From an uncultured Hyphomicrobiales bacterium (GTDB lineage: Bacteria; Pseudomonadota; Alphaproteobacteria; Rhizobiales; Aestuariivirgaceae), in NCBI GenBank assembly GCA_903930095.1, contig CAIYXE010000492.1, forward strand, positions 1 through 7,687: 7,687 nucleotides of DNA. The letters are read 5' to 3'. The notes beneath the pieces are model-generated. The model made no database searches. It was not told where the DNA came from and was given only the letters and a program-made list of their open reading frames with translations. Made by a program: the position numbers and the translations under genes. Shown here piece by piece: positions 1-6,590 of the stretch (positions are counted from its first letter, which is position 1; every line of letters starts with the position of its first letter).

Positions 1-556
1 ACTGCATGTGCTTCAATTCCGCGCGCATGTGGCCGCGGAGCTTCGCATCGAGGTTCGACAGCGGCTCGTCCATCAGGAAGACGGAGGGACGGCGCACCAT
101 GGCGCGGGCAAGCGCCACGCGCTGGCGCTGGCCGCCCGAGAGCTGACGCGGATAACGGTCGAGCAGTTGGTCGATCTGCACCTGTGCGGCCGCATCGCGG
201 ATCGCCGCCTCCTGCTGGTCTTTCGGAACTTTGCGCACCTTCAGCGGGAAGCCGATGTTTTCGGCCACCGTCTTGTGCGGGTAGAGCGCGTAGGACTGGA
301 ACACCATGGAGACGTCACGGTACTTCGGCAGCACGTCGGTGACGTCGCGGTCGCCGATCAGGATGTTGCCGGAAGACGCGGTCTCAAGGCCCGACAGAAT
401 GCGCAGTGCCGTGGTCTTGCCCGAGCCCGAGGCGCCGAGCAGCACGAGGAATTCACCGGGTGCGACGTCAAGCGAAAGCTCCTCCAGAACCCGCACGGGG
501 CCGAAGGACTTCGCGATCTTGTTGAATGTGACCGGCACGCCCGCAGTCGAAGCCAT
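1..556 (-). CDS. ABC transporter ATP-binding subunit, MalK/UgpC type (partial, N-terminal 185 residues)
   Basis: This is the cytoplasmic ATPase that drives the adjacent sugar-type importer. The translation starts MASTAGVPVTFNKIAKSFGP and carries all nucleotide-binding motifs that fit in the window: Walker A GASGSGKT at residues 41-48, Q-loop glutamine at 87 (MVFQSYALYP), signature LSGGQ at 139-143, Walker B VFLMDEP at 159-165 and D-loop SNLD at 167-170. The H-loop and the C-terminal regulatory domain typical of MalK/UgpC proteins (usually about 350-370 residues) lie beyond the left edge, so the regulatory domain cannot be judged. The start ATG is preceded by AGGGG at 566-570 with a 9-nt spacer. 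The gene lies 27 nt after the second permease, as the last visible gene of the operon. The ATPase call is firm; the CUT1 assignment rests on the neighbours. Confidence 0.95.
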   Translation of the reverse strand, partial: MASTAGVPVTFNKIAKSFGPVRVLEELSLDVAPGEFLVLLGASGSGKTTALRILSGLETASSGNILIGDRDVTDVLPKYRDVSMVFQSYALYPHKTVAENIGFPLKVRKVPKDQQEAAIRDAAAQVQIDQLLDRYPRQLSGGQRQRVALARAMVRRPSVFLMDEPLSNLDAKLRGHMRAELKHMQ

Positions 557-583
557 TGCCCGTTACCCCTGACCTACTTGAAC

Positions 584-1768
584 TTATCCTTTGACCGCCC
601 CCATCAGCACACCCTTGTTGATGAAGCGCTGCAGGAGGATGGCCATGAAGATGACCGGAATGATCATCACGACGATGATTGCGCACATCTCCCACCACAA
701 TATGCCCTTTTCGCCCGCGTTCTTGGCGGCCACCATGATCGGCATGGTCTGGGACTTGGAGGTGGAGAGGAAGACGGCGAAGAGATATTCGTTCCAGTTG
801 AGGATCAGCGTCAGCAGCGTTGTCGCAGCAAGCCCCGGCCTCGTCAGCGGAAGCACGATCTCCCAGAAGATGCCGAAGCGGCTGCAGCCGTCGAGCTGGG
901 CGGATTCCTCGAGCTCGATCGGCAGGCTGGCGAAGAAGTCATGCATCAGCCAGACAACGATGGGCAGATTCGCCACGGCATAGACGATGATGAGTGCCAG
1001 GTGCGTGTCGAGCAGCCCCACCGCCTGGAACATCATGTAGATCGGGATGATGACGACGATGGGCGGCAGGATGCGCTGCGAGATGATCCAGAACAGGATG
1101 TCGCCATTGCCGACCGTGCCCTTGAAGTGCTTGCCGAAGGCGCGCGCCAGCAGGAAGAAAAGGGCGAGCGCCACGGCGGAGCTCACATACCAGGGGATCC
1201 CCGCATAGCTCGTCGCCACGATCACGCAGAGGGTGAGAGCCACGAACATCACGATGTTGCCGAACTTGGGGCGGTACTGAACGCGGGCCAGCGCATAGGC
1301 CGCCATCGAGCCGATCGAGACGCAAAGTGCGGTCGCCGCGATGCCGATCACCAGCGAATTGGTGAAAGCAAGATAGGTTTTGCAGATCGCAGGCTCCATC
1401 GGCGCAATCTTGACGATGGGCGACACGATGAAGGCGAAGAGGTTATGGACGAGCAGGAAGAGTTGCCGGCCGATGGACACGAGGTCGCAATTGGGATCCT
1501 GCGTGAAGTGAACCCGCCAGGCATCGAGGTTGGGCTGGAAATCGACGAAGGGAATGTAATAGGGGCCCTGGTTGACGGCCGCCGCATCCTTGAAGGCGGT
1601 GATCACCACCCAGTAGATCGGGAAGATGACGAAGATCGACCAGAAGATCAGCAGGCTGTAGGCGACCAGCTTGGCGACGGGCGACATGCGGCCCACGGCT
1701 GGCGGCTCGAACAGCCGCTCCATCAGGCTCTGCTTGGACTTCTCGAACTTGAAGGAGGACGTGCTCAT
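584..1768 (-). CDS. ABC sugar transporter permease, MalG type, enlarged (394 aa)
   Basis: This is an inner-membrane permease subunit of a CUT1-type importer. The cytoplasmic EAA loop that docks on the ATPase is clear at residues 286-312 (LEESAQLDGCSRFG, then LPLTRPG). The usual MalG landmarks FTNSL (135-139) and AAYALAR (156-162) are present. MalG relatives usually have about 270-300 residues; this one has 394. The extra length sits in two places: a long segment after the first membrane helix (about 62-134), and about 50 residues (about 170-222) between AAYALAR and the ILPPIVVIIPIY helix, containing two further hydrophobic stretches (about 170-188 and 193-209). The ATG overlaps the stop of the upstream permease as ATGA, indicating translational coupling, and GGAAGG lies 4 nt upstream (1773-1778). 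Permease identity is firm; substrate is unknown. Confidence 0.93.
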   Translation of the reverse strand: MSTSSFKFEKSKQSLMERLFEPPAVGRMSPVAKLVAYSLLIFWSIFVIFPIYWVVITAFKDAAAVNQGPYYIPFVDFQPNLDAWRVHFTQDPNCDLVSIGRQLFLLVHNLFAFIVSPIVKIAPMEPAICKTYLAFTNSLVIGIAATALCVSIGSMAAYALARVQYRPKFGNIVMFVALTLCVIVATSYAGIPWYVSSAVALALFFLLARAFGKHFKGTVGNGDILFWIISQRILPPIVVIIPIYMMFQAVGLLDTHLALIIVYAVANLPIVVWLMHDFFASLPIELEESAQLDGCSRFGIFWEIVLPLTRPGLAATTLLTLILNWNEYLFAVFLSTSKSQTMPIMVAAKNAGEKGILWWEMCAIIVVMIIPVIFMAILLQRFINKGVLMGAVKG

Positions 1769-2913
1769 TTCGCCTTCCGCAACTGGCCGAGAACCACGTA
1801 GTTGAAGAAGGAGGCGCAGACCACAACGGTGAGGATCAGCAGCAGATAGGCGACCGCAGCGGAAGAGCCCATGTCATTCGCGCGCCACAGGAAGTAGGAG
1901 TGCAGCGTCATTGACTCGGTGGCAATGCCGGGCCCGCCGGACGTCATGATGTTCGGCAGGTCCACGATCTTGAAAGCCTCGATCATGCGGATGAGGATGA
2001 CGGTCACGGCCACCGGCACAATCTGCGGCCAGGTGATCTCGCGGAAGATCTGCACGCTCGATGCGCCATCGACCTGTGCCGCCTCGACCTGATCGCCCGA
2101 GACGTTCTCAAGCGCTGCCAGCATCACGATGAAAATGAAGGGGATCCACTGCCAGGAATCGCCTAAGATCACGAACCAGCGTGCGGCCCAGGCATCCGTC
2201 GACCAGGCCCAGTTCTGGAGGCCGATACCATCCCACAACGGCTGCAGCGGGCCCTTGGTGATGTCGAGCACCATCTTGAAGGCATAGCCCACGCCCAAGG
2301 GCGTGATCATCAGCGGGATGAAGAACAACACGCGGAAGAAATTCTTGCCCGAGATCGGCTGCGAGCACAGGAAGGCAAGGCCGGTGCCGATGATGAACTG
2401 CACCGTGCAGCCAACGACGACATAGAACAGCGTCGTCATCAGCGTGCCCCAGGGATTGCCCGAAAGCAGTGTGGCGCCCAGCAGGAAGCCGACGAAGATG
2501 AACATGGCGGCGGAAATGAGCCGGCCGATCATGCCGATCCAGCTGGTCTTGCCCCAGGAGCGGATCAGCCACCAGACGGCGAGGGCCACGACAACGGCGG
2601 TGAAAATCCAGCCCAGGATGCTGATGTTGGTCAGCCGGCCGAGGAAGTGCGCCTGCTCGTTGCCGGAGAACTGCGCGAGGAAATTGTCGAACCACACGAA
2701 GCGGAAGCGCAGGCCGGTGGCGGTGAACTTCACCCGGCTGAGCGCGAAGACGATGGAATAGAAAGTCGGGAAGATCGCGAAGATCAGAATCAGGATGACG
2801 GCAGGTGCTATGAAGAAGGTGCGCGAGTGGTGGTCCACCCATTCGCCCCAGCTGCGGGCCCTGAAAAGTCCAGCCGGGGAATTCCCCGGCTGGTATGTCG
2901 TTTCGGCAGTCAT
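1765..2913 (-). CDS. ABC sugar transporter permease, MalF type, enlarged (382 aa)
   Basis: This is the MalF-type partner of the neighbouring permease. The EAA loop is at residues 274-300 (DQVEAAQVDGASSVQIF, then ITWPQIVP). Hydrophobic segments are visible near 33-57, 97-117, 131-150, 158-184, 192-214, 245-270, 298-316 and 352-374, giving about eight membrane spans. The spans at 97-150 are additional to the usual six-helix core of about 290-310 residues. The ATG at 2913 lies 9 nt after the binding-protein stop and has only a weak Shine-Dalgarno sequence (AGAG directly before it). A perfect 24-bp palindrome covers codons 7-15. An in-frame GTG at 2838-2836 (residue 26, just before the first membrane helix) is an alternative start, which would leave the palindrome between genes. 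I keep the ATG because of the close gene packing. Substrate is unknown. Confidence 0.92.
   Translation of the reverse strand: MTAETTYQPGNSPAGLFRARSWGEWVDHHSRTFFIAPAVILILIFAIFPTFYSIVFALSRVKFTATGLRFRFVWFDNFLAQFSGNEQAHFLGRLTNISILGWIFTAVVVALAVWWLIRSWGKTSWIGMIGRLISAAMFIFVGFLLGATLLSGNPWGTLMTTLFYVVVGCTVQFIIGTGLAFLCSQPISGKNFFRVLFFIPLMITPLGVGYAFKMVLDITKGPLQPLWDGIGLQNWAWSTDAWAARWFVILGDSWQWIPFIFIVMLAALENVSGDQVEAAQVDGASSVQIFREITWPQIVPVAVTVILIRMIEAFKIVDLPNIMTSGGPGIATESMTLHSYFLWRANDMGSSAAVAYLLLILTVVVCASFFNYVVLGQLRKAK
2863..2893 (-). promoter_or_regulatory. Perfect 24-bp palindrome plus U-run (intercistronic hairpin, attenuator- or stabiliser-like)
   Basis: Positions 2870-2893 form a perfect palindrome. 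In the minus-strand transcript the arms CCAGCCGGGG and CCCCGGCTGG (10 bp each) flank an AAUU loop and are followed by ACUUUUC (U-run 2867-2864). A very stable GC-rich hairpin therefore forms about 20 nt into the first permease reading frame and about 30 nt after the binding-protein stop codon. The U-run of four is short for a full intrinsic terminator. Partial termination, protection of the upstream binding-protein message from 3' decay, or hindered permease initiation are all possible. The structure is visible directly; its role is inferred from the analogous malE-malF junction of E. coli, where an intergenic hairpin element stabilises the binding-protein message. Confidence 0.6.
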
Positions 2914-2922
2914 CTCTAGAGC

Positions 2923-4398
2923 TTAGAGTCCAAGCGCCAGGGCCTGAGCCTTGATCTGCTCGTCGCGGCCGAAGTCCTCGGTGATCTTCTCCCAGCCCTC
3001 TTCGATGTTCTTGAGAGCTTCGTCGACCGTGATTTCGCCGGCGAGATAGCGGGCGAGCTCGGTGTCGAGCACGACGCCGGTGTACTGCTGGGCGCCGGGG
3101 ATCTTCATGTCAGAGGCCATGTTGGGGTTGTTCAGCGCACCGTTGATCGCGCCGAGATAGTTGTCGGCGAGTTCCTTCGGCATGCCGGCCTTCACCCACA
3201 GGTCGGTCGAGGAGAGCTGCGACAGACGATAGGGGTTGTAGCCCGTGGAGCCGATGGTGACGTCCACGTTCGACTGCGCTGCCTGGTTCATGTGCGAGAG
3301 GAAGGCATAGGCCGCAGCCTTCTTCTTCTCGTCCGCCTTGGCGTTGATCGCGCCAGCCCAGCCGCCGAAGGCCGCGAAGGGCGCGTAGTTGACGCCGTCA
3401 ACAGAGTTCGGCGCATTTTCCTTGGTCACCGGCACGAGCTTGCCCGTTGCACGGTCGAGCACCTCGGTGGAGCCCACGGCGGAGACGGCATAGATCAGGC
3501 CCTTGACCTTCTCGGCGTCAGCGTCGAGCTGCAGCGTGCCCGGATCACCCCACTCGATGAGCAGGCCGCAACGGCCAGCCTTGAACACGGCGCGCGTGTC
3601 GCCGATGTCCATGTTGAGCTCTTCCGGCGGACCGTACTTGCCGGTTTCCTTGTAGAGTTCGAAGGCCTTCTTCCAGGCTTCGTTGTTGATGATGGGCTTC
3701 ATCGTGGCGTTGTCGAAGTGGAAGCCCTGCGCCGTGCCGCTGGTCTGCACGAAGGCCGCAGCGATCGTCTGGATCGCGAAATAGGACTGGGCATTGCGCT
3801 TCTTGAAGATGCAGGAGCCGTAGTCGGCCTCGCCGTCACCGTTCATGTCCTGGCCGTGGATCTTGGAGGCCACGTCGACGTAGTCCTGCCAGGTCTTGGG
3901 CGGCTGCAAGCCGGCCTTTTCCAGCACGTCCTTGCGGTAATAGACCATCTGGAAGTCGCCATCGACCATCAGCATCTTGGTCTTGCCGCCGATCTTCTGG
4001 CCGAAATCGCGGAAATAGGGCGCGATGTCGTTCATATCGATCTTGGCGTCATTGGCGATGTAGGGGTCCATGTCCTCGAGCAGGCCAGCAGCATCGAGTT
4101 CCACGCCCCAGCCGGCGGCGAAGACGCCGACGTCAATGGAGTTGGTGCCCGTCGTCCAGTCATTCTGGATCTTCGGGAAGATTTCGGCGAAGGGCACTTC
4201 GTTGACGACGATCTTGGCGCCCGTCATCTTCTCGAATTCAATGCCGCGCTCCTTCAGCGGGCCGGCGATGACCGGGCCGGGGCGCGTCAGGATGTTGACG
4301 GTCACACCGTCGAATTCGCCGGCGCCGGCGGTCGCGGAAAGACCCGCCACCGCAACAGCCGACATCATGGCCATGGCGGCCATCTTCATCATCTTCAT
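2923..4398 (-). CDS. Periplasmic solute-binding protein of CUT1-type ABC transporter (491 aa)
   Basis: This secreted protein captures the transported solute in the periplasm and delivers it to the permeases. The reading frame opens further upstream, at 4467, but the ATG at 4398 is chosen. GGGAGG (4407-4412) lies 8 nt before it, and it gives a clean signal peptide: MKMMK, a hydrophobic core to about residue 22, and likely cleavage after ATAGA near 26. The mature part begins with EFDGVTVNILTRPGP, typical of family 1 extracellular solute-binding proteins. Other family-like features are MVYYRKDVLEKAGLQPPKTWQDY (151-173) and FGGWAGAINA (344-353). At 184-192 it has DMNGDGEAD, matching the DxNxDGxxD calcium loop. 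At 491 residues it is longer than the common 410-440. It sits directly before the two permeases. Its ligand cannot be predicted from the sequence. Confidence 0.93.
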   Translation of the reverse strand: MKMMKMAAMAMMSAVAVAGLSATAGAGEFDGVTVNILTRPGPVIAGPLKERGIEFEKMTGAKIVVNEVPFAEIFPKIQNDWTTGTNSIDVGVFAAGWGVELDAAGLLEDMDPYIANDAKIDMNDIAPYFRDFGQKIGGKTKMLMVDGDFQMVYYRKDVLEKAGLQPPKTWQDYVDVASKIHGQDMNGDGEADYGSCIFKKRNAQSYFAIQTIAAAFVQTSGTAQGFHFDNATMKPIINNEAWKKAFELYKETGKYGPPEELNMDIGDTRAVFKAGRCGLLIEWGDPGTLQLDADAEKVKGLIYAVSAVGSTEVLDRATGKLVPVTKENAPNSVDGVNYAPFAAFGGWAGAINAKADEKKKAAAYAFLSHMNQAAQSNVDVTIGSTGYNPYRLSQLSSTDLWVKAGMPKELADNYLGAINGALNNPNMASDMKIPGAQQYTGVVLDTELARYLAGEITVDEALKNIEEGWEKITEDFGRDEQIKAQALALGL

Positions 4399-4496
4399 CG
4401 GATATTCCTCCCGTTGGAACAGCTTGGTTTTGATATTGAACCGGACTTGAGCCAGCCTGCGGCGCACTGTAACCGAGTTTTTCTGCCTTGCAAGCC
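4399..4496 (-). other. 98-nt gap between regulator and binding-protein genes
   Basis: This is the widest gap within the minus-strand gene run, and it is large enough for a separate promoter of the binding-protein gene. It contains TTGCAA-like and AATAT-rich hexamers, but I find no well-spaced -35/-10 pair. No copy of the TAAACG-type operator seen in the divergent spacer is present. There is no strong terminator hairpin after the regulator stop, so read-through is likely. Only a Shine-Dalgarno at its downstream end is clear. Confidence 0.4.
4407..4412 (-). promoter_or_regulatory. Ribosome binding site deciding the binding-protein start
   Basis: GGGAGG on the minus strand, 8 nt before the ATG at 4398. 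It lies inside the longer open frame that starts at 4467, so it argues that the true start is 4398, in agreement with the signal peptide beginning there. Confidence 0.8.
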
Positions 4497-5534
4497 CTAG
4501 CTACAGACCTGCCTGCGGGCGCTCAACCGTGACGGCGGCGCTGCGCAGGACTGGCGCACCACGAGATGCGGGGAGAGCAGCTGACGGGCGGGCGGGCCTG
4601 CCTCGCCGCCGAGCCGCCCGAGGAGTGCGCGGAACGCAGCGCCCGCCATGTCCGCGATCGGCTGCTGAACCACGGTCAGCGCGGGCTGGAAGGCGCTGGC
4701 CCAGGGAAAGTCATCGATGCTGCACACGGAGATGTCCTGCGGCACGCGCAGCCCGAGATCGCCGAGCGCCCGCATGACGCCGATGAGCATCAAATTATTG
4801 GCCACGAACAGCGCACTCGGCCGGGGGTCGTTCCGCAACAGCTTCTTGCAGGCGGCGTAGCCATCCTCGAGGCGGAAGTTCCCAGGCTCGATGAGCGCGG
4901 GGACGAAGGCAACGCCGCGCCGCCTCAGGGTATCGCGGTAACCGGCCAGCCGCTCGCGGGCGACATGCTGCCGGGGAACGCCGCCCACCATCGCGATCCG
5001 CCTGTGGCCGAGGTCGAGCAGATGCGACACGGCAAGTGCGGCAGCCTTGCGGTTGTCGAGGCCGATCGCGTCCACGCCCAATGCCGGGAAGGCATTGTCG
5101 ATGGCCACCACCTTCATGCGCCCTGCGGCCAGATCCGCCGCGCGGTAGTCGGCAGCGCCGCCCGCCGGGCCGAGGATGGCGCCCGCGGCCTGCTGCGAGC
5201 GCATCAGCCGCAACAATTCCGCCTCCCGCGCCACGTCATGGCCGCTGATGCCGAGAAGCACGGAATAGCCGTGCTGGCGCGCCTCGATCTGGATGCGGTC
5301 CACAAGCTCGGTGAAGAACGGATTGGTGACGTCCGACACGACGAGGCCGATCAGCGAGGACGTTCCCTGGCGCAAGCCGCTGGCAACGGAGTTGCGCTCA
5401 TAACCGAGCGCCTTCACCGCCTGCCTCACGCGGGCCTTCAGTTCCGGGCTCACCGGAGCCGAACCGGAGAGCGTGGCCGAGACGGTGTAGACGCTGACAC
5501 CAGCCGCCCGCGCCACATCCTTCATCGTCGCCAT
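4497..5534 (-). CDS. LacI-family transcriptional regulator (345 aa)
   Basis: This is a DNA-binding, ligand-responsive regulator, most likely a repressor of this locus. The N-terminal helix-turn-helix is clear (MKDVARAAGVSVYTVSATLSG, residues 4-24), followed by the third helix and hinge (PVSPELKARVRQAVKALGYERNSVASGLRQG, 27-57) and a periplasmic-binding-protein-like ligand domain (LIGLVVSDVTNPFF at 61-74, ERLAGYRDTL at 194-203, SIDDFPWASAFQPALTVVQQP at 272-292). Length is normal for the family. In the recognition helix, the arginine usual in the VSR motif is alanine (VSA, residue 20). The start at 5534 has GAAGG 6 nt upstream; ATG codon 4 is an alternative. The gene lies 31 nt after the dioxygenase, so it would be co-transcribed with it and probably autoregulated. 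The CpG-centred repeats in the divergent spacer are its likely sites. Effector unknown. Confidence 0.95.
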   Translation of the reverse strand: MATMKDVARAAGVSVYTVSATLSGSAPVSPELKARVRQAVKALGYERNSVASGLRQGTSSLIGLVVSDVTNPFFTELVDRIQIEARQHGYSVLLGISGHDVAREAELLRLMRSQQAAGAILGPAGGAADYRAADLAAGRMKVVAIDNAFPALGVDAIGLDNRKAAALAVSHLLDLGHRRIAMVGGVPRQHVARERLAGYRDTLRRRGVAFVPALIEPGNFRLEDGYAACKKLLRNDPRPSALFVANNLMLIGVMRALGDLGLRVPQDISVCSIDDFPWASAFQPALTVVQQPIADMAGAAFRALLGRLGGEAGPPARQLLSPHLVVRQSCAAPPSRLSARRQVCS

Positions 5535-5540
5535 GAGCAG

Positions 5541-5553
5541 CCTTCGGGGAAGG
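5541..5553 (-). promoter_or_regulatory. Regulator ribosome binding site within a small hairpin
   Basis: The minus strand reads CCTTC-CCC-GAAGG, a 5-bp stem with a 3-nt loop whose 3' arm (5541-5545) is the Shine-Dalgarno of the LacI-type gene. Pairing would partly hide the ribosome site and hold regulator synthesis low. The element is short, so its effect is uncertain. Confidence 0.35.
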
Positions 5554-5565
5554 GAGCCCGCTGCT

Positions 5566-6441
5566 TCAATTCCACCAGCCCTGATGGTCTTTCTTCGGTT
5601 GCCGAAGGATGCCGTCGCCAGGTGCTGGCGGCTCGATCTCGAGCAGGTAGCGCTTGATGGGGCTCATGCGGTTGTAGAGTTCGGGCGTCAGGTAATCGAG
5701 TTGCAGGAGCTGCTGCGGCAGGTCGCGCCGCGTATAGGTGAGGTGCAGCATGCGGCGGGGCTTATCGGACGTCTTGAGCGTACCGCTGTGCCACATCGAT
5801 GAATTGCAGATGATGGCGGAACCCGCCGGGGCCTCAACAAGCATCTCGCCCGGATAGGGCGCCGAGAGGTCGGCTGGCACGCGTGCCTGGTCGGCCGCTG
5901 AAAGCGGCTCTGGCGTCCAGTCACCGATATTCACATAAGGGACATTGATCGGCGCCCACCACTGCGAGCCGGGCACGATGCGCGTCGGGCCGTTGTCGCG
6001 CGTCATGTCGTCGAACATGACCATGGAGTTCACCACCCACCAGTCATCGGCGAATTTCTTCGGCACGTCGACGTGCAGGTCCTGCTGGCCGTAGCCCTTC
6101 ACGGGGTCGCGCAGATTGGCGCCATGCACCTTGATCTCGCCAAGCGCGTAGGCGGATGCCGCCAGCACCTCAGGGATCCACAGGCACTTGTCGAAGGCGT
6201 CGGTCTTGTTGAAGATATTGGAGAGCCTTCGCGCACCCGGCTCCACATGGACTTCATGACCGCCCCTCTCGTTCTCGGCGGCATGGATGCGTTCGAAGGC
6301 GTCGCGCATCCGCTGGCAGTCTTCCGGCGTGAGGACGTTCTCGACGATGATGTAGCCTTGCTCGTCGAACTGCTTCAACTGTTCCGGGCTCAGCGTGCCG
6401 GGCTTGACGCCCAGTTCCCGGAGGGCTTGCTTGGTGTACAT
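5566..6441 (-). CDS. Phytanoyl-CoA dioxygenase (PhyH)-family Fe(II)/2-oxoglutarate oxygenase (291 aa)
   Basis: This is a predicted cytoplasmic non-haem iron oxygenase that couples 2-oxoglutarate decarboxylation to substrate hydroxylation or oxidative cleavage. The N-terminus LSPEQLKQFDEQGYIIVENVLTPEDC (18-42) is characteristic of PhyH-type proteins. The iron facial triad is visible: H123 and D125 in QQDLHVDVPKKF, and H218 in SSMWHSGTL. Arginines 229/230 eleven to twelve residues later (KPRRMLHLTY) are candidates to bind 2-oxoglutarate. DNGPTRIVPGSQWW (149-162) is the usual core strand. No signal peptide is seen and the length is normal. The start at 6441 has GGGAGG 5 nt upstream (6447-6452). 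It is the first gene after the divergent spacer and so probably operator-controlled. Despite the family name the substrate need not be a phytanoyl ester; co-location with an importer and a GMC oxidase suggests a role in degrading the imported compound (inference). Confidence 0.92.
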   Translation of the reverse strand: MYTKQALRELGVKPGTLSPEQLKQFDEQGYIIVENVLTPEDCQRMRDAFERIHAAENERGGHEVHVEPGARRLSNIFNKTDAFDKCLWIPEVLAASAYALGEIKVHGANLRDPVKGYGQQDLHVDVPKKFADDWWVVNSMVMFDDMTRDNGPTRIVPGSQWWAPINVPYVNIGDWTPEPLSAADQARVPADLSAPYPGEMLVEAPAGSAIICNSSMWHSGTLKTSDKPRRMLHLTYTRRDLPQQLLQLDYLTPELYNRMSPIKRYLLEIEPPAPGDGILRQPKKDHQGWWN

Positions 6442-6476
6442 GTGGTCCTCCCGTGTTCCGGCGCTTATTCGCGCCT

Positions 6477-6502
6477 GATAAACGTTTAGCTAAACGATTA
6501 GC
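6477..6502. promoter_or_regulatory. Double LacI-type operator: two tandem 12-bp CpG-centred near-palindromes
   Basis: TAAACGTTTAGC (6479-6490) is followed directly by TAAACGATTAGC (6491-6502), a 12-bp tandem repeat with one mismatch. Each unit contains a palindrome centred on CpG: TAAACGTTTA is perfect, and GCTAAACGATTAGC (6489-6502) has one mismatched pair. Read together, 6483-6496 (CGTTTAGCTAAACG) is also a perfect 14-bp palindrome. A central CpG flanked by A/T-rich arms is typical of LacI-family sites. The 12-bp centre spacing places two sites about one helical turn apart. Binding by the neighbouring LacI-type protein is inferred, not shown. Confidence 0.65.
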
Positions 6503-6576
6503 CTCCTGCAAGCGCCGGACTAAATTTGCCTTCCAAGCTTGCGTGGAGTTGCTATTCTCCGCCTCCGATCACAATC

Positions 6577-6581
6577 AGGGG
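6577..6581 (+). promoter_or_regulatory. Ribosome binding site supporting a TTG start for the GMC gene
   Basis: AGGGG lies 9 nt before the TTG at 6591. No in-frame ATG is near; the ATG at 6598 is out of frame. This site and the position of the FAD motif select TTG over an in-frame GTG at 6543. Confidence 0.65.
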
Positions 6582-6590
6582 CGAGCGATC

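Larger units (their letters stand above)
6442..6590. promoter_or_regulatory. Divergent promoter/operator region between dioxygenase operon and GMC gene
   Basis: This 149-nt spacer must hold promoters in both directions. For the minus strand, TTGCAG (6511-6506) could be a -35 element with TAAACG (6488-6483) 17 nt further on as a poor -10, which would put the operator inside the promoter. For the plus strand, TATTCT (6553-6558) is a possible -10 without a convincing -35. The leader of the dioxygenase gene also contains GGCGC and GCGCC arms around a 6-nt loop (6460-6475), a small hairpin just before its Shine-Dalgarno. The promoter hexamers are guesses; the operator is the strong signal. Confidence 0.55.

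Noticed and set aside
8..1801. 597-codon plus-strand open frame opposite the ATPase and MalG-type permease
   Set aside because: It is rich in H, R, D, E and G without any domain, runs antisense to two clear transporter genes, and is explained by their GC-rich codon usage.
4317..4330. 14-bp palindrome CGCCGGCGCCGGCG near the binding-protein signal peptide
   Set aside because: It arises from Ala/Gly codons (AGAGE) in GC-rich coding sequence; there is no U-run or other sign of function.
4427..4443. GGTT/AACC inverted repeat before the binding-protein gene as a further operator
   Set aside because: Only the 4-bp outer arms pair, it has no central CpG, and it does not resemble the TAAACG units in the divergent spacer.
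3292..4500. 402-codon plus-strand open frame opposite the binding-protein gene
   Set aside because: It is antisense to a well-supported secreted protein gene, shows no recognisable domain and has the same low-complexity composition as other shadow frames.
5257..5275. 7-bp inverted repeat AGCACGG/CCGTGCT in the LacI-type gene
   Set aside because: It is internal to coding sequence with no adjacent U-run and is likely a chance product of codon usage.
4566..5657. 363-codon plus-strand open frame opposite the LacI-type gene
   Set aside because: It is a shadow of the regulator gene with no motif or credible start signal.
5566..6441. Ectoine hydroxylase (EctD) as identity of the dioxygenase
   Set aside because: EctD belongs to the same superfamily, but no ectoine synthesis genes are nearby and the sugar-type importer plus GMC oxidase context points to catabolism of another compound.
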